Below are positions 17,765 to 26,869 of a stretch of DNA of 64,000 bases, one piece after another. The DNA is from JAQWRV01 sp045564915 (GTDB taxonomy: Bacteria; Pseudomonadota; Alphaproteobacteria; Rhodospirillales; Rhodospirillaceae): assembly GCA_045564915.1 (NCBI GenBank), contig JBJLGL010000004.1:62001-126000 (forward strand), in the 5' to 3' direction. The notes below the pieces were generated by a model. That model saw only the letters and a list, made by a program, of their open reading frames with translations, was not told the origin of the DNA and made no database searches. Each line of letters opens with the position of its first letter. Positions within the stretch are counted from its first letter, which is position 1. The position numbers and the translations under genes were made by a program.

Positions 17765-18634
17765 TTACCATCCCATCGTGTAATAGTGGTAAAGGCGTTC
17801 AGCGCCACGCCGCAGTTGGGTTTCGTAACCACGCATTTGATGGAATTCTTCTGGTAATCTTATTGTGTCGTATAGACCTTCCAAACGCTTACCCTCAGAA
17901 ATAGCATCTTGTACTGCCAGCATCAGCGCTTCCATATACCTCCGACGTTGGATCATTGCTGTGATTGGCGCCTCAGGAATTCCGTGGCCACCAGTAAATC
18001 GGGTCCAACCATCCATGGCTTCAAGCTCAATGAGTGTCCGCAACCACTCACCGGGATCGTAATCTGGCATGAAACCGAGTCCGACTGAGTAAGGTGTGAC
18101 TAGATCATTGATGTATAATACGTCTGTACCTTCAACTTGCATCACAAGCATGCAGTCACCGTGATTTCGCCCAAAATACATCAATTTTAGTGACTTGCCG
18201 CCGAGCATGAGTTCACTATCGCCAGCAATAGTCCTGTCGGGCATTACTAGCTCTTTGTTCGGATGACGCTTGAAGTGGTTAATACATTTCTCGTGACTAA
18301 TAAAGGTCGCCCCTTCGTCTTTAAAGATCTGTCCACCAAGGACATGATCCCAATGCTGGTGACTATATACTACATACTTCACTGGCTGATCTGTTACTTC
18401 AGCGATAGCTAAGCGCATGTCTGCGGCATTAGATACATTCACAGGATCAGTGGTGATGACACCATCGCCCGTAACTACAAATAGGCTACGGGCGGAAAAT
18501 GATCCGAAGGTATAAACGCCAGGCGCTAATTCTACTGTGTCTTTAGCGAATAAGTTGAGAGATTGGGCTTGTAATGTAATGCTTTGCGAGAGTGTTAGGG
18601 CTACCAGCAGTTTTAGGGTTGATGGAACGCGCAT
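17765..18634 (-). CDS. Exported metallo-beta-lactamase-fold hydrolase
   Basis: The zinc-binding HxHxDH motif is present as SHQHWDHVLGG, with further ligands in FGRNHGDCMLV and FTGGHGIPE. The N-terminus (MRVPSTLKLLVALTLSQSITLQAQS) is a Sec signal peptide, so the enzyme should be periplasmic. Start at 18634 is supported by AGGAG seven bases upstream. An earlier in-frame start at 18709 would bury the signal sequence. The general layout resembles periplasmic lactonase- or alkylsulfatase-related MBL proteins, with no substrate assignable. It is 14 bases downstream of the small exported protein gene on the same strand, indicating an operon. Confidence 0.85.
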   Translation of the reverse strand: MRVPSTLKLLVALTLSQSITLQAQSLNLFAKDTVELAPGVYTFGSFSARSLFVVTGDGVITTDPVNVSNAADMRLAIAEVTDQPVKYVVYSHQHWDHVLGGQIFKDEGATFISHEKCINHFKRHPNKELVMPDRTIAGDSELMLGGKSLKLMYFGRNHGDCMLVMQVEGTDVLYINDLVTPYSVGLGFMPDYDPGEWLRTLIELEAMDGWTRFTGGHGIPEAPITAMIQRRRYMEALMLAVQDAISEGKRLEGLYDTIRLPEEFHQMRGYETQLRRGAERLYHYYTMGW

Positions 18635-18641
18635 AGTAGTT

Positions 18642-18646
18642 CTCCT
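18642..18646 (-). promoter_or_regulatory. Ribosome binding site deciding the MBL hydrolase start
   Basis: AGGAG on the minus strand lies seven bases before the ATG at 18634 and within the gap after the preceding gene. It supports the shorter protein with a signal peptide. Confidence 0.6.
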
Positions 18647-18648
18647 GT

Positions 18649-19290
18649 TCACATCGTAGTTGGAGCGAGCCGCTGTTGTCGGATGCAGGGAAAGGCAGGC
18701 ATTTGCCAACTAATCAAACTGTCATCAAATTGAGACCGCCGCGCGGAGCAAGTCCAGAGTCCTATTTCATCAATAATGAGTTCGTATTCGAGCCAGGTTT
18801 CTCTGCGATCACAAGCGTGATAACGCATCCGGGCTATAATAGCATGATCGAAACGATTTATGTCGAGCATGCAGACATCTCTATCTAGGTGTACGTCCGC
18901 CATTGTTAGGCTTTCTACCTGTAACAGATCAGCGTGTGCGCCACGTAGCGCTTTTATATCTGTGGGGTTGATTAGCCGAAGGCGTAACCCGGTTTCTTCC
19001 GTTGTGAATGAATATATTCTAATACGTGTTACGGCACTTGGGTTGTCATCTCGGAACTCTTCTAGGTAATAGAGAGTGGTGCCCAGGGCGGGATTATTAA
19101 GTCTCTTAATGATAGTTGTTAGGGCATACGCCTCTGCTTGACTGTCAGAGGAAGCCAGCTGAACGGAGTTCGTGTAAGTACCAGGCAGCAACCGGTCTAT
19201 CTCCCCATAGATATGTTTCAGGGATGACTCGTTTGTCGCATGTGCAATGTTACACCATAGTAGTAGTGCGCAGAAGATTGTGCTTCGCAT
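18649..19290 (-). CDS. Exported CpcT/CpeT-like protein of unknown function
   Basis: The 213-residue protein begins with a short Sec signal peptide (MRSTIFCALLLWCNIAHA). The middle section LGTTLYYLEEFRDDNPSAVT followed by RIRIYSFTTEETGLRLRLINP resembles the CpcT/CpeT chromophore-lyase-like beta barrel, in which a YxEe segment precedes an R-x-R-x-Y strand. Non-cyanobacterial members of that fold have no known chromophore and are mostly uncharacterised, so no lyase function is claimed. Several cysteines in the C-terminal third could form disulfides after export. It precedes the MBL hydrolase in an apparent two-gene operon. Confidence 0.6.
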   Translation of the reverse strand: MRSTIFCALLLWCNIAHATNESSLKHIYGEIDRLLPGTYTNSVQLASSDSQAEAYALTTIIKRLNNPALGTTLYYLEEFRDDNPSAVTRIRIYSFTTEETGLRLRLINPTDIKALRGAHADLLQVESLTMADVHLDRDVCMLDINRFDHAIIARMRYHACDRRETWLEYELIIDEIGLWTCSARRSQFDDSLISWQMPAFPCIRQQRLAPTTM

Positions 19291-19473
19291 GTCTATTCAC
19301 CAACCAATCTTGCAGGAAATCAATATTCTTTGGGTATTAGCTTCGAGGTATTGGCCCTACCTTTATCAGGCCCTAAACTTTGGCAGGGAAATAATTCCTT
19401 GGCTACGATAAAAAGGCTTAAACCAATCAGAACTATGTTAAATAGAGCTTGTGAGGTTAGAGGGGATAAATCA

Positions 19474-20451
19474 ATGGCAAAGAACGGCTATGCGAGCGCC
19501 ATGCGTATGGCGACAGTTGGGGTAAGCGACATCTATCATTCTCTCCAACTCTTTCGCGATATTATGGAGCTAAAGGTCGAGCGAGAAGGCAAGGTGCCTG
19601 ATACGCTGCTCTCAGCCTGGGGCCTAGGAGGTGATGCATCCGCTAAATTCGTAGAATTGTCATGTAAAAGTTACCATTTGGGCCGGCTCCGGCTTGTACA
19701 ATTTAGTCCTGAGGCTAAAGAGAAAGTCCGGATTGATTTTGGCTCTAAGAATGTAGACTCTGGCACTGACGTTGGCCCCAAAGCGCTCGACTTTTATGTT
19801 GAGGACCCAATCGGTCCATACGTCGAAAGAATCGAAAGGGCCGGTTACAAATTTCGCTCAGCTCCAGTAAGGCACCAAATCGGCAACACTGTTAGCGAAG
19901 AGTGTTTATTCTCTGGCCCGGACGGTGTGCCAATCCTCATTATGGTCGGACACGTTCATGCGGCAACCTCCATGAGGGCAGGGTCTCCTGATGGACCCTT
20001 CTCTGAAATCCCTACTATCTCCGTCGTTGCTGGTGATCTAGATGAAACGCGTAGGTTCTATGGCGAAGGTCTAGGCCTTGTAGCGGTTACCGACAATGAG
20101 ACCCCCGATGAATACCGCAACAAAGTTGATGACCTGACAGGTGTACCCCATGGCACCCGGGTACACTTTCTGATGTATGCAGAGAAAGGGAAAGCTAGCG
20201 GTAAGATTCTCTGTGTTCACTTTTTTGACCGAACTGGTAAGCGACTGACTGATCGTATGAAGCCAGGTAAACTTGGATTCTCATTACTAACTCATGATAC
20301 TAAAGATCTAGATGCCCTACACAGACGCCTTTCCACAATGGGATATGAAATTATTCAGACCCCCACAGAAATAAGCGGCGATGGAAATAAGTATGGGTTG
20401 ATGATGGTTAGGGGTCCCAACGAAGAGATGTTTGAGTTCACGCAACGCTAA
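19474..20451 (+). CDS. Double VOC-domain (glyoxalase/dioxygenase-fold) protein
   Basis: The 326-residue protein has two vicinal-oxygen-chelate halves. The first (about 8-155) starts MATVGVSDIYHSLQLFRDIM and ends near GPDGVPILIM. The second (about 165-325) starts ISVVAGDLDETRRFYGEGLGL and ends GPNEEMFEFTQR. The final Glu of each half matches the usual metal-ligand position (the first half is PILIM, without Glu, so only the second half is likely to bind metal). Such proteins include extradiol dioxygenases, glyoxalases and epimerases. Start chosen at ATG 19474, after an AGGGG site; the frame is open upstream to 19330. No signal peptide. Substrate unknown. Confidence 0.8.
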   Translation: MAKNGYASAMRMATVGVSDIYHSLQLFRDIMELKVEREGKVPDTLLSAWGLGGDASAKFVELSCKSYHLGRLRLVQFSPEAKEKVRIDFGSKNVDSGTDVGPKALDFYVEDPIGPYVERIERAGYKFRSAPVRHQIGNTVSEECLFSGPDGVPILIMVGHVHAATSMRAGSPDGPFSEIPTISVVAGDLDETRRFYGEGLGLVAVTDNETPDEYRNKVDDLTGVPHGTRVHFLMYAEKGKASGKILCVHFFDRTGKRLTDRMKPGKLGFSLLTHDTKDLDALHRRLSTMGYEIIQTPTEISGDGNKYGLMMVRGPNEEMFEFTQR

Positions 20452-20595
20452 AGTATGATGGAGTGATTAGCATCTACCATTCGAAACTGCCGCTAGAACG
20501 GAATTACGCAGCTCAGATCGATTGGCTGCGCGCTCAGCAGAGGTTTGCATTACTGACATTTATTATTTCAAAAAATGGCTTGGAAGAGTCACGCT

Positions 20596-21030
20596 TTAAA
20601 ATAATAGAAAGTCTACACCGGCAACTACAGCGGCGTATCGAGCCCCTTTTCCAATAGCGACAAGGATGACAAAAACAAAGATACGCACTCGTAGCAACCC
20701 TGCAAGGACAGTGATGGCGTCGCCAGCCACTGGCATCCAGGCCAAAAGAAGAGACCACAAACCATAGCGATGAAATTTTTTTCTTGCTTCTTCTATTTGT
20801 GTCTGTGATACGGGAAACCACTTTCGGTCCTGATATCGAGTGCCGAAACGCCCTAACCCCCAGTTGATCACTGCACCTACTGTATTCCCTGCTGTTGCTG
20901 TGGCCCACAATATCCAGTGGTTCAAAGAATCGTTAGCCAGCGCGCCTGCCAGCAAAACTTCTGACGAGAATGGTAAAATGGTCGCCGCCAATAGCGCCGA
21001 GGTAAAAATAGCAAACATAGAAATACTCAT
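20596..21030 (-). CDS. YqaA-family (DedA/SNARE-associated-like) inner membrane protein
   Basis: A roughly 144-residue membrane protein. It has the family pattern of an N-terminal hydrophobic segment with LPFSSEVLLAGAL, an ATATAGNTVGAVINWGLGRFG helix with Gly-rich signature, and a second pair of hydrophobic segments containing LLAWMPVAGDAITVLAGLLRV. The E and GNTxG positions are those conserved in the YqaA subgroup of DedA-like proteins, which influence membrane potential or lipid carrier recycling in characterised relatives. Start at 21030 has an AGG site upstream; earlier ATG at 21063 is possible. Confidence 0.85.
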   Translation of the reverse strand: MSISMFAIFTSALLAATILPFSSEVLLAGALANDSLNHWILWATATAGNTVGAVINWGLGRFGTRYQDRKWFPVSQTQIEEARKKFHRYGLWSLLLAWMPVAGDAITVLAGLLRVRIFVFVILVAIGKGARYAAVVAGVDFLLF

Positions 21031-21338
21031 AATAAGCCTGCTCTTAGCTATTAGTGCAGCCAATACCGTTATTGTCTAAACAGCTTTGGGCTGCATTGGC
21101 TTCAACAGATTTAAGGTTGTTATAGGTATTAGATACACGTAAAAATTGTTAAACAGCTCCATATAAGCAGACATTGTTTTCGCAGGAATTGCTCGAATGT
21201 GTCATGCTTGGGGTTGATTTATGGGCCCGGTCCCCCCTTATAATTCTGACTGGCAGTCGTTCAAGTTTGTTACCCATCAGGCCAGTAGGGTTTTTAGTGG
21301 GTAATCGGACAATAAAGAAAAAATTGCGGAGACGTGTG

Positions 21339-21629
21339 ATGGCGACCACCCGGAATATAGTTATCTGGTTTCAGCTCTTCCACCCTGAAAAGGGTGAGGA
21401 GCGCGTGCGTCAAACAATAGAGGCCTTTGGATGCTCCTGGGCTAAAATCGCGAATGGCCTTTATTACATGCATGGTGAGCACGATGCTCAAACTGTCGGG
21501 AATAAAATCTGGGGGGCGCTCAACATTGATGACAAACTTGTAGTTGTTGATAGCACTAACAACGATGCTCGTTGGTACAATGTCAATCCAGATATATCGA
21601 AGTTCATGGTGGATAACTGGCACGCATAA
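21339..21629 (+). CDS. Small Cas2/SinR-like ferredoxin-fold protein
   Basis: The 96-residue protein starts at ATG 21339 after GGAG (seven-base spacing). It has an N-terminal strand NIVIWFQLFHPEKG, a helix, a WAKIANGLYYMHGEHDAQTVGNKIW middle, and an ending DDKLVVVDSTNNDARWYNV. The last motif (DDKLLVx...AxWxG/N) is familiar from the SinR family, which is related in fold to Cas2-like small proteins. There is no CRISPR array or cas gene in the window, so a CRISPR role is not suggested. Nuclease activity is unproven for the family. The gene stands alone between two opposite-strand genes. Confidence 0.5.
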   Translation: MATTRNIVIWFQLFHPEKGEERVRQTIEAFGCSWAKIANGLYYMHGEHDAQTVGNKIWGALNIDDKLVVVDSTNNDARWYNVNPDISKFMVDNWHA

Positions 21630-21889
21630 TAGGGACAGATAAGTCCCAATTCGGAATTACACCTGAGGGGCATTTGAGGTCGAATTTGGCCTTTCACGAC
21701 TAAATGTCAAAGCATGTTACTTAATGATGATTCCCAGTTCGCTAGCGCAAGAAGCAGCATCAATACGATTGTGCTATCCAAATTTTTAGAAGCGCAACCA
21801 GGACCAGTCAGGTCTGTCACTTGTACCGATTATCGTCGACGTTAAGCCATGAACATTGCCTTATTGTCGAAATAGAACCTTACTTAGCC

Positions 21890-23497
21890 TCAAATAATGT
21901 TAAACCCGTCATAGTCATCACGTTGCACCTGGTCGCATTTCTCTGCGTAGGCCGGGAATCCCCCCAGATAGGGCATGAAGACACGCGGCTTGCCAGGAAT
22001 ATTCGCACCCAAATACCAGGAGTCACACGCTGAACGTAGTGACGCACCACCTACCTCGTTCACGTGCATCACCCAGTCATCCTCAGCTGATTGCTCAGGT
22101 TCAATGGCCTCAGCATCTCTATCTCGCAGGTGAATCATGCAGTTAGCAATCCAATCTACATGATGCTCTGCACCAGTTATCATACTTACAAGTGCAGAGG
22201 GACTTCCAGGACCATTGATGACAAACAAATTAGGAAAATTATGGACTGCTAAACCGAGGTAATTATTCGGTCCCTGCTGCCATTTGTCCTTCAGCAACAG
22301 ATTGTTATTCCCAAGTATGTCTATCTTTGTAAGTGCCCCCGTCATTGCGTCATAGCCGGTGGCAAAGATAAGTGTATCTGCTTTGTACTTATTTGAGCCG
22401 ACCTTTATACCGTCTGAGAGCATGCATTCGATCGGCGTTTCACCTACATCTACTAGCGTGACGTTGTCCCGATTGAAGGTTTTGTAATAGTCCGTATCAA
22501 CACACATACGTTTGCATCCAAACGTATTTTTGGGCACCAAGATTTCGGCAACTTCACTATCATTAACAATCTTATGGATTTTGCGTCTGACAAAGTCAGA
22601 TACTAAAGCATTAGCGTCCTTATTAAACAATAAGTCTGCAAAGGTTGCTTGGAACATCAGGCCACTATCCTGCCACCATTCTTCAAAGATCCGCTCGCGT
22701 TCATCTTCTGAGACCTCTAAGGCAGAGGGACCCGCTGGGTCTACAGGCACTGTTGTCGGGTAAAGTTTTCCTTTTGCGCGTAGCGCCGGATACTCTTTTT
22801 TAATGGCGTCTAGCTCGCCAGTTTCTAAAGGCCGGTTGGCAGCAGGAATAGCGTAATTGGCTGTTCGTTGGAATACGATTAGGTGTTCGGCCTGTTCCGC
22901 GATCAGTGGTATAGATTGGATAGCCGAAGAACCGGTCCCAATAATACCAACACGCTTGCCAGTGAAGTCTACTCCCTCGTGAGGCCATAATCCGGTGTGG
23001 TAGGTATGGCCGGTAAAGCTGTCTAGGCCCGGAAATTTAGGCTGGTTGGGTACCGAAAGAGGGCCCGTTGCCATAATGCAGAACTGTGCTGTAACGCGCA
23101 CACCTGTGTCCGTTTCAACCAACCATCGTTTCTCACTATCTTGCCATGTAGCCGCCGTCACGCGGGTGTTGAACTCCACGTCATCACGAAGATCAAACCG
23201 GTCGGCCACATGATTTATGTAGGCTAGAATTTCTGACTGTGTGGCGTAGCGTTCTGTCCAAACCCAATCCTGCTGAAGGCCCTCATCGAACTGGTATGAA
23301 TAGTGAATGCTTTCGATATCACATCTACAACCAGGGTACCTGTTCCAATACCAAGTACCGCCGACATCCGCGCCAGCTTCGAACATGCAAGTGGAGAATC
23401 CGTTTTGTCGCATCTTGTGCAATGCGTACAACCCGGCAAACCCTGCGCCGACTATTACTACATCGGCCTGTTTTGCTATCGAATGTTGCTCTGTCAT
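21890..23497 (-). CDS. Baeyer-Villiger-type flavin monooxygenase
   Basis: FAD- and NADPH-dependent monooxygenase of about 535 residues that inserts oxygen next to a ketone to make an ester or lactone. Visible are the FAD-binding GAGFAGLYALHKMRQ, the DVGGTWYWNRYPGCRCD signature, the BVMO fingerprint region FTGHTYHTGLWP, and the NADPH-binding GIIGTGSSAIQ right after it. A second fingerprint ATGYDAMTGAL (ATG motif) is in the C-terminal half. No signal peptide; cytoplasmic. ATG at 23497 is chosen; GTG at 23506 is possible. It is not in an obvious operon; the tandem alpha/beta hydrolase is divergent and could cleave the ester product, which is inference. Confidence 0.9.
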   Translation of the reverse strand: MTEQHSIAKQADVVIVGAGFAGLYALHKMRQNGFSTCMFEAGADVGGTWYWNRYPGCRCDIESIHYSYQFDEGLQQDWVWTERYATQSEILAYINHVADRFDLRDDVEFNTRVTAATWQDSEKRWLVETDTGVRVTAQFCIMATGPLSVPNQPKFPGLDSFTGHTYHTGLWPHEGVDFTGKRVGIIGTGSSAIQSIPLIAEQAEHLIVFQRTANYAIPAANRPLETGELDAIKKEYPALRAKGKLYPTTVPVDPAGPSALEVSEDERERIFEEWWQDSGLMFQATFADLLFNKDANALVSDFVRRKIHKIVNDSEVAEILVPKNTFGCKRMCVDTDYYKTFNRDNVTLVDVGETPIECMLSDGIKVGSNKYKADTLIFATGYDAMTGALTKIDILGNNNLLLKDKWQQGPNNYLGLAVHNFPNLFVINGPGSPSALVSMITGAEHHVDWIANCMIHLRDRDAEAIEPEQSAEDDWVMHVNEVGGASLRSACDSWYLGANIPGKPRVFMPYLGGFPAYAEKCDQVQRDDYDGFNII

Positions 23498-23744
23498 GTT
23501 ATGCACAGCGTACTAGATTTATCCAGCGTTTCAACAGTCATCTTAACTTAAGATATCTCATTCTTGGTCTATTGTGCATGCGAACTCCCCTAACAATGAC
23601 TTGCTTATCCAGCCTGCGGTGGACCAGTGTTGTGTCCGGTATTGCCTAACGCCAGGGTAATTAGATTGGCTTTTTTCTTCGGTGTGAGTTGTTATGCTTA
23701 ACGAGGTGCCAGTTGAGGGTTAGAATCCGGTTCTGCGGTGACCA

Positions 23745-25451
23745 ATGGCCCCAATAGGAGAAAACAGCTTCATGGAAATCAAACGCTATTTTGTTCGCGT
23801 CGGCGACCGGGAGGTCCATTACCGCAGAGTTGGTGCTGGACCGCCATTTGTAATCTTCCATGTCAGTCCCCAAGACTCGTCATTTGTAATACCGCAACTT
23901 CTCCCATTGGCGAATCGATATACTTTGATTGGTCTTGATACTCCAGGCTACGGAGAATCAGACCCACTACGCAATTCTAGCCCAACAATGGCTGACTACG
24001 CAGATGCAGTGCGAGAGACTCTTGATGCCCTAGGCATTGATCGCACTCCAGTCTATGGTTCTCATACCGGGGCTAATATTGCCGTTGAGTTGGCACGCCG
24101 TGCCCCGGAGCGTATTGCTGCCGTAATTCTGGATGGCTTATCTTTGAGTACGCCAGAGGTAGCACAAGATCGAACCGATCACTATGCCCCAGTGTTTACG
24201 CCAACAGCTGATGGCGCGCATCTCGCTTGGGCCTGGCAACATACTCGTGATCAGTTGATTTTCTGGCCTTGGTATGAAGCACACCAGGCTAACCGCCTAA
24301 CTGCTGATATGAAAGACCCAGATTATCTGCATGATGTTGTGATGTCGAAGATGTATGCATCCAGTTATTGGCTTGGCTATCGCGCTGCTTTCGGTCACGA
24401 TAGTCGAGATGCGTTAAAACAGCTCACAGTTCCCACTTTCTTTGTCACTGCCGATTCGGACGCGCATGTGGCAGTCGAGCGTAGCCTGTCGGATTTGCCT
24501 GATAACATTTACTTTTCAGATACTACTGAAAAGAATCAACTTGATGCTATTGCCAAGGCACTCTTAAAGGTGACCTGGGATGAGCAGACGTTGCCCCCAC
24601 CCGCACTTAAGCCCTGCAAGGTCCCGCATCGCGATTATGTCTCTATTGCTGGCGGCCAGCGAATGGTGCGACGAATTTCACCATCTTCAGATTCTACAGG
24701 TGATAAACCGCTAGTGCTACTCCATGGTGGCATGCGCACTTCAGCCTTATTGATGGAAACTGCAAAAGCCATTGCCATTCACCGCCCTGTTTTAGCAATC
24801 GATATTGCTGGTAACGGTAATTCTGATTCAATTAGTACACATACACTAGAATCCTTTGCGGTAGATGTGCACCAAACACTCAATGCCTGTGGTATTGATC
24901 ATTTTGATTTGTATGGCGAGTCTATCGGTGCGTCCTTGGCACTCGAGCTAGCAAACCAAACCCAAGGATATGGGAATGGCGCAGTAAAAAAACTCATTCT
25001 CGATCGGCCAGAACTGCCGGATTCTAAAACAAGAGCGAGATTAATCGAATGTTGTGCACCGCCAATAGAGGCACGCTGGGATGGCACGCATTTTCTCACT
25101 GCATGGCATATTCTCCGAGATGCTGCAATGTTCTGGCCTTGGTACAATACAACAGAGGGCGGTATACGCCACATAGAGCCCGAGGTTGAACCGATTGCAT
25201 TGCAGACTCGTCTTTTAGCCTGGCTAAAAGGGCGTATCACGTACGGGGATTATATACGCGCTGCTTATTCCGTTGATACGATGGCACTTTTACCCCGCTT
25301 ATCGCAATCGACTTTGATCATCGGCCAATCCAATGATGTTATTGAGGCTCATGCTATAGCCGCCACGAAAGAAATGCCCTCTGCTAAACTAATTAGCAAT
25401 CCTTTCCAGCGTCCGCCCATCTCGGCTATAGAAACCTTTCTAACCGAGTGA
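23745..25451 (+). CDS. Fused tandem alpha/beta-hydrolase protein
   Basis: The 568-residue protein has two alpha/beta-hydrolase domains, about 10-275 and 295-560. In the first, the nucleophile elbow reads GSHTG (105-109) with His107 in the nucleophile position. The second has a normal GESIG elbow with Ser393. The first domain keeps HVSPQDSSF and LDTPGYGESDP, typical of the oxyanion and post-strand-4 loops. The fusion of a His-elbow domain to a Ser-elbow domain suggests one catalytic and one binding half. No signal peptide. Start could instead be the ATG at 23772, which has AGGAG 11 bases upstream. It is divergent from the BVMO gene; substrate likely an ester, not determinable. Confidence 0.85.
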   Translation: MAPIGENSFMEIKRYFVRVGDREVHYRRVGAGPPFVIFHVSPQDSSFVIPQLLPLANRYTLIGLDTPGYGESDPLRNSSPTMADYADAVRETLDALGIDRTPVYGSHTGANIAVELARRAPERIAAVILDGLSLSTPEVAQDRTDHYAPVFTPTADGAHLAWAWQHTRDQLIFWPWYEAHQANRLTADMKDPDYLHDVVMSKMYASSYWLGYRAAFGHDSRDALKQLTVPTFFVTADSDAHVAVERSLSDLPDNIYFSDTTEKNQLDAIAKALLKVTWDEQTLPPPALKPCKVPHRDYVSIAGGQRMVRRISPSSDSTGDKPLVLLHGGMRTSALLMETAKAIAIHRPVLAIDIAGNGNSDSISTHTLESFAVDVHQTLNACGIDHFDLYGESIGASLALELANQTQGYGNGAVKKLILDRPELPDSKTRARLIECCAPPIEARWDGTHFLTAWHILRDAAMFWPWYNTTEGGIRHIEPEVEPIALQTRLLAWLKGRITYGDYIRAAYSVDTMALLPRLSQSTLIIGQSNDVIEAHAIAATKEMPSAKLISNPFQRPPISAIETFLTE

Positions 25452-25611
25452 AAGAAAGTTATGCGCTAATCTATATGGCCCAAGCCCTAGTAGTTTTTCA
25501 GCTACAAAATAAATTCTAGGAAATTATACCCTTTTACTGATTTATTGACTGGGTAATATGGTGAGCAATTACTAGCAGATATTTATTCCACGCATATGAG
25601 GAGACGATCAG

Positions 25612-26751
25612 ATGAACCATTGCTTCACAAAGGCTGTTGCGGGTTTGGTCGGCGCTCTCGGGATAGCTACGGCGGGATTTGGTGCTTCTGGTCAGAGCGT
25701 TCCAGAACTTGTTAGGCCAGACGGTACCTATCCGACCGTTCCGCTTGAAAAAGATGTGGTTGTGGTGAAGGTAGTACAGAACGAGCCGCAACTTCTGCAA
25801 AACGCTTCGTCTATCAAGGAAGGTTTGGAAGAAAATTTGCGCCGCATGGGGTATTGGGTCAACAAGGCTTGCACGGAGGGTAAGAAGCCTGATTTTATTC
25901 TGTTCAATGAATTTCCGCTAACAGGCTACTCACAAGGTGCCCGAAAGGAAAAGCTTAAGTTTACTATCACCGTTCCCGGACCTGAAACTCAGGCCATAGG
26001 TAAAATGGCGAAGGATTGTGATACCTACATCATCTTTGGAAGCTATGCGCGCGACCCTGATTGGCCAGGCCATATTCTCAGCTTGAACCCAGTAATCGGC
26101 CGTGACGGAGAAATCAAGCACACCTATTGGAAAACACGTAATGCTTCCCGCTATACAAATGATGGCGGTGAGATTCCTACCACTACCATTGAAAATGTAC
26201 GCGATAAATTCCGCGAAAAGTACGGCCTTGAAAACGAATTTCCGGTTTTACAGACTGAGTTCGGCAACATTGCGGTAAGTACAGTACAAATTGATCCCTT
26301 TGTCTTTGCGGCTTTTGCTATGCGCGGGGTCGAGATAATGCTTCGCACTGCAACGGGGTTCTCTAAAGTAGATGTGCAGGCTATCGCCTACTACAATAAT
26401 GTCTATTCGGCTATGTCGAATATTACTTTCCCATCTGATCCTAACTTTCCACCTGGCTTCGGTGGCAACTCGCTCATCGTGGCTCCTGGGGGCCGTATTT
26501 TGGCTCAAGAATCGTCTGATCAAGAGGCTATCATCGAGGCTGAGATCGAAATTGCTAAACTGCGTAAAGGGCGCCGTATTCCGCGTTATCCAATGGATGT
26601 TGTTAGACCAGTATTCGACCAATTTCAGCAGGAAATGCCGCTCAACCACTTAGATTTACCGCGTGATCAATTGCCTCAGACCCGACAGGATATGAAAAAG
26701 CTTATGGATCGTAAGAGTAAGTGGCTCAATCTCCAAGGGGATGCCGGCTAA
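25612..26751 (+). CDS. Exported nitrilase-superfamily protein lacking the catalytic Cys
   Basis: A 379-residue protein with a Sec signal peptide (cleavage near GASG-QS) and one nitrilase-fold domain. The Glu base (E100 in FNEFPLTGYSQ) and the Lys (K174 in YWKTRNASRY) are present. The segment where the Cys nucleophile belongs (about residues 218-240, GNIAVSTVQIDPFVFAAF) contains no cysteine at all. It is therefore probably not an amidase by the normal mechanism; a binding or changed-chemistry role is possible. An AGGAG site lies upstream of ATG 25612. It follows the tandem hydrolase on the same strand after 160 bases. Confidence 0.82.
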   Translation: MNHCFTKAVAGLVGALGIATAGFGASGQSVPELVRPDGTYPTVPLEKDVVVVKVVQNEPQLLQNASSIKEGLEENLRRMGYWVNKACTEGKKPDFILFNEFPLTGYSQGARKEKLKFTITVPGPETQAIGKMAKDCDTYIIFGSYARDPDWPGHILSLNPVIGRDGEIKHTYWKTRNASRYTNDGGEIPTTTIENVRDKFREKYGLENEFPVLQTEFGNIAVSTVQIDPFVFAAFAMRGVEIMLRTATGFSKVDVQAIAYYNNVYSAMSNITFPSDPNFPPGFGGNSLIVAPGGRILAQESSDQEAIIEAEIEIAKLRKGRRIPRYPMDVVRPVFDQFQQEMPLNHLDLPRDQLPQTRQDMKKLMDRKSKWLNLQGDAG

Positions 26752-26869
26752 GAGGTGGCGGGAATATAAACACAGAGAAAGTTCTTCCTAAGAACCGTTC
26801 TTATATGCTCAAAAAGAAGCGCATAGCTATTCTAGACCAACGAAGGCCAATGATATACGGGAGTACAGT

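Noticed and set aside
20463..20657. A 64-codon plus-strand frame between the VOC gene and the YqaA-family gene
   Set aside because: It starts with GTG without a well-placed ribosome site and overlaps the opposite-strand YqaA coding region by about 60 bases. No recognisable motif, so likely chance.
21174..21338. N-terminal 55-residue extension of the Cas2/SinR-like protein
   Set aside because: The longer frame lacks a ribosome site and the extension has no family similarity. GGAG before 21339 gives a better start.
21634..21649. GGGAC/GTCCC hairpin after the Cas2/SinR-like gene
   Set aside because: A 5-bp stem with no T-run is too weak to call as a terminator.
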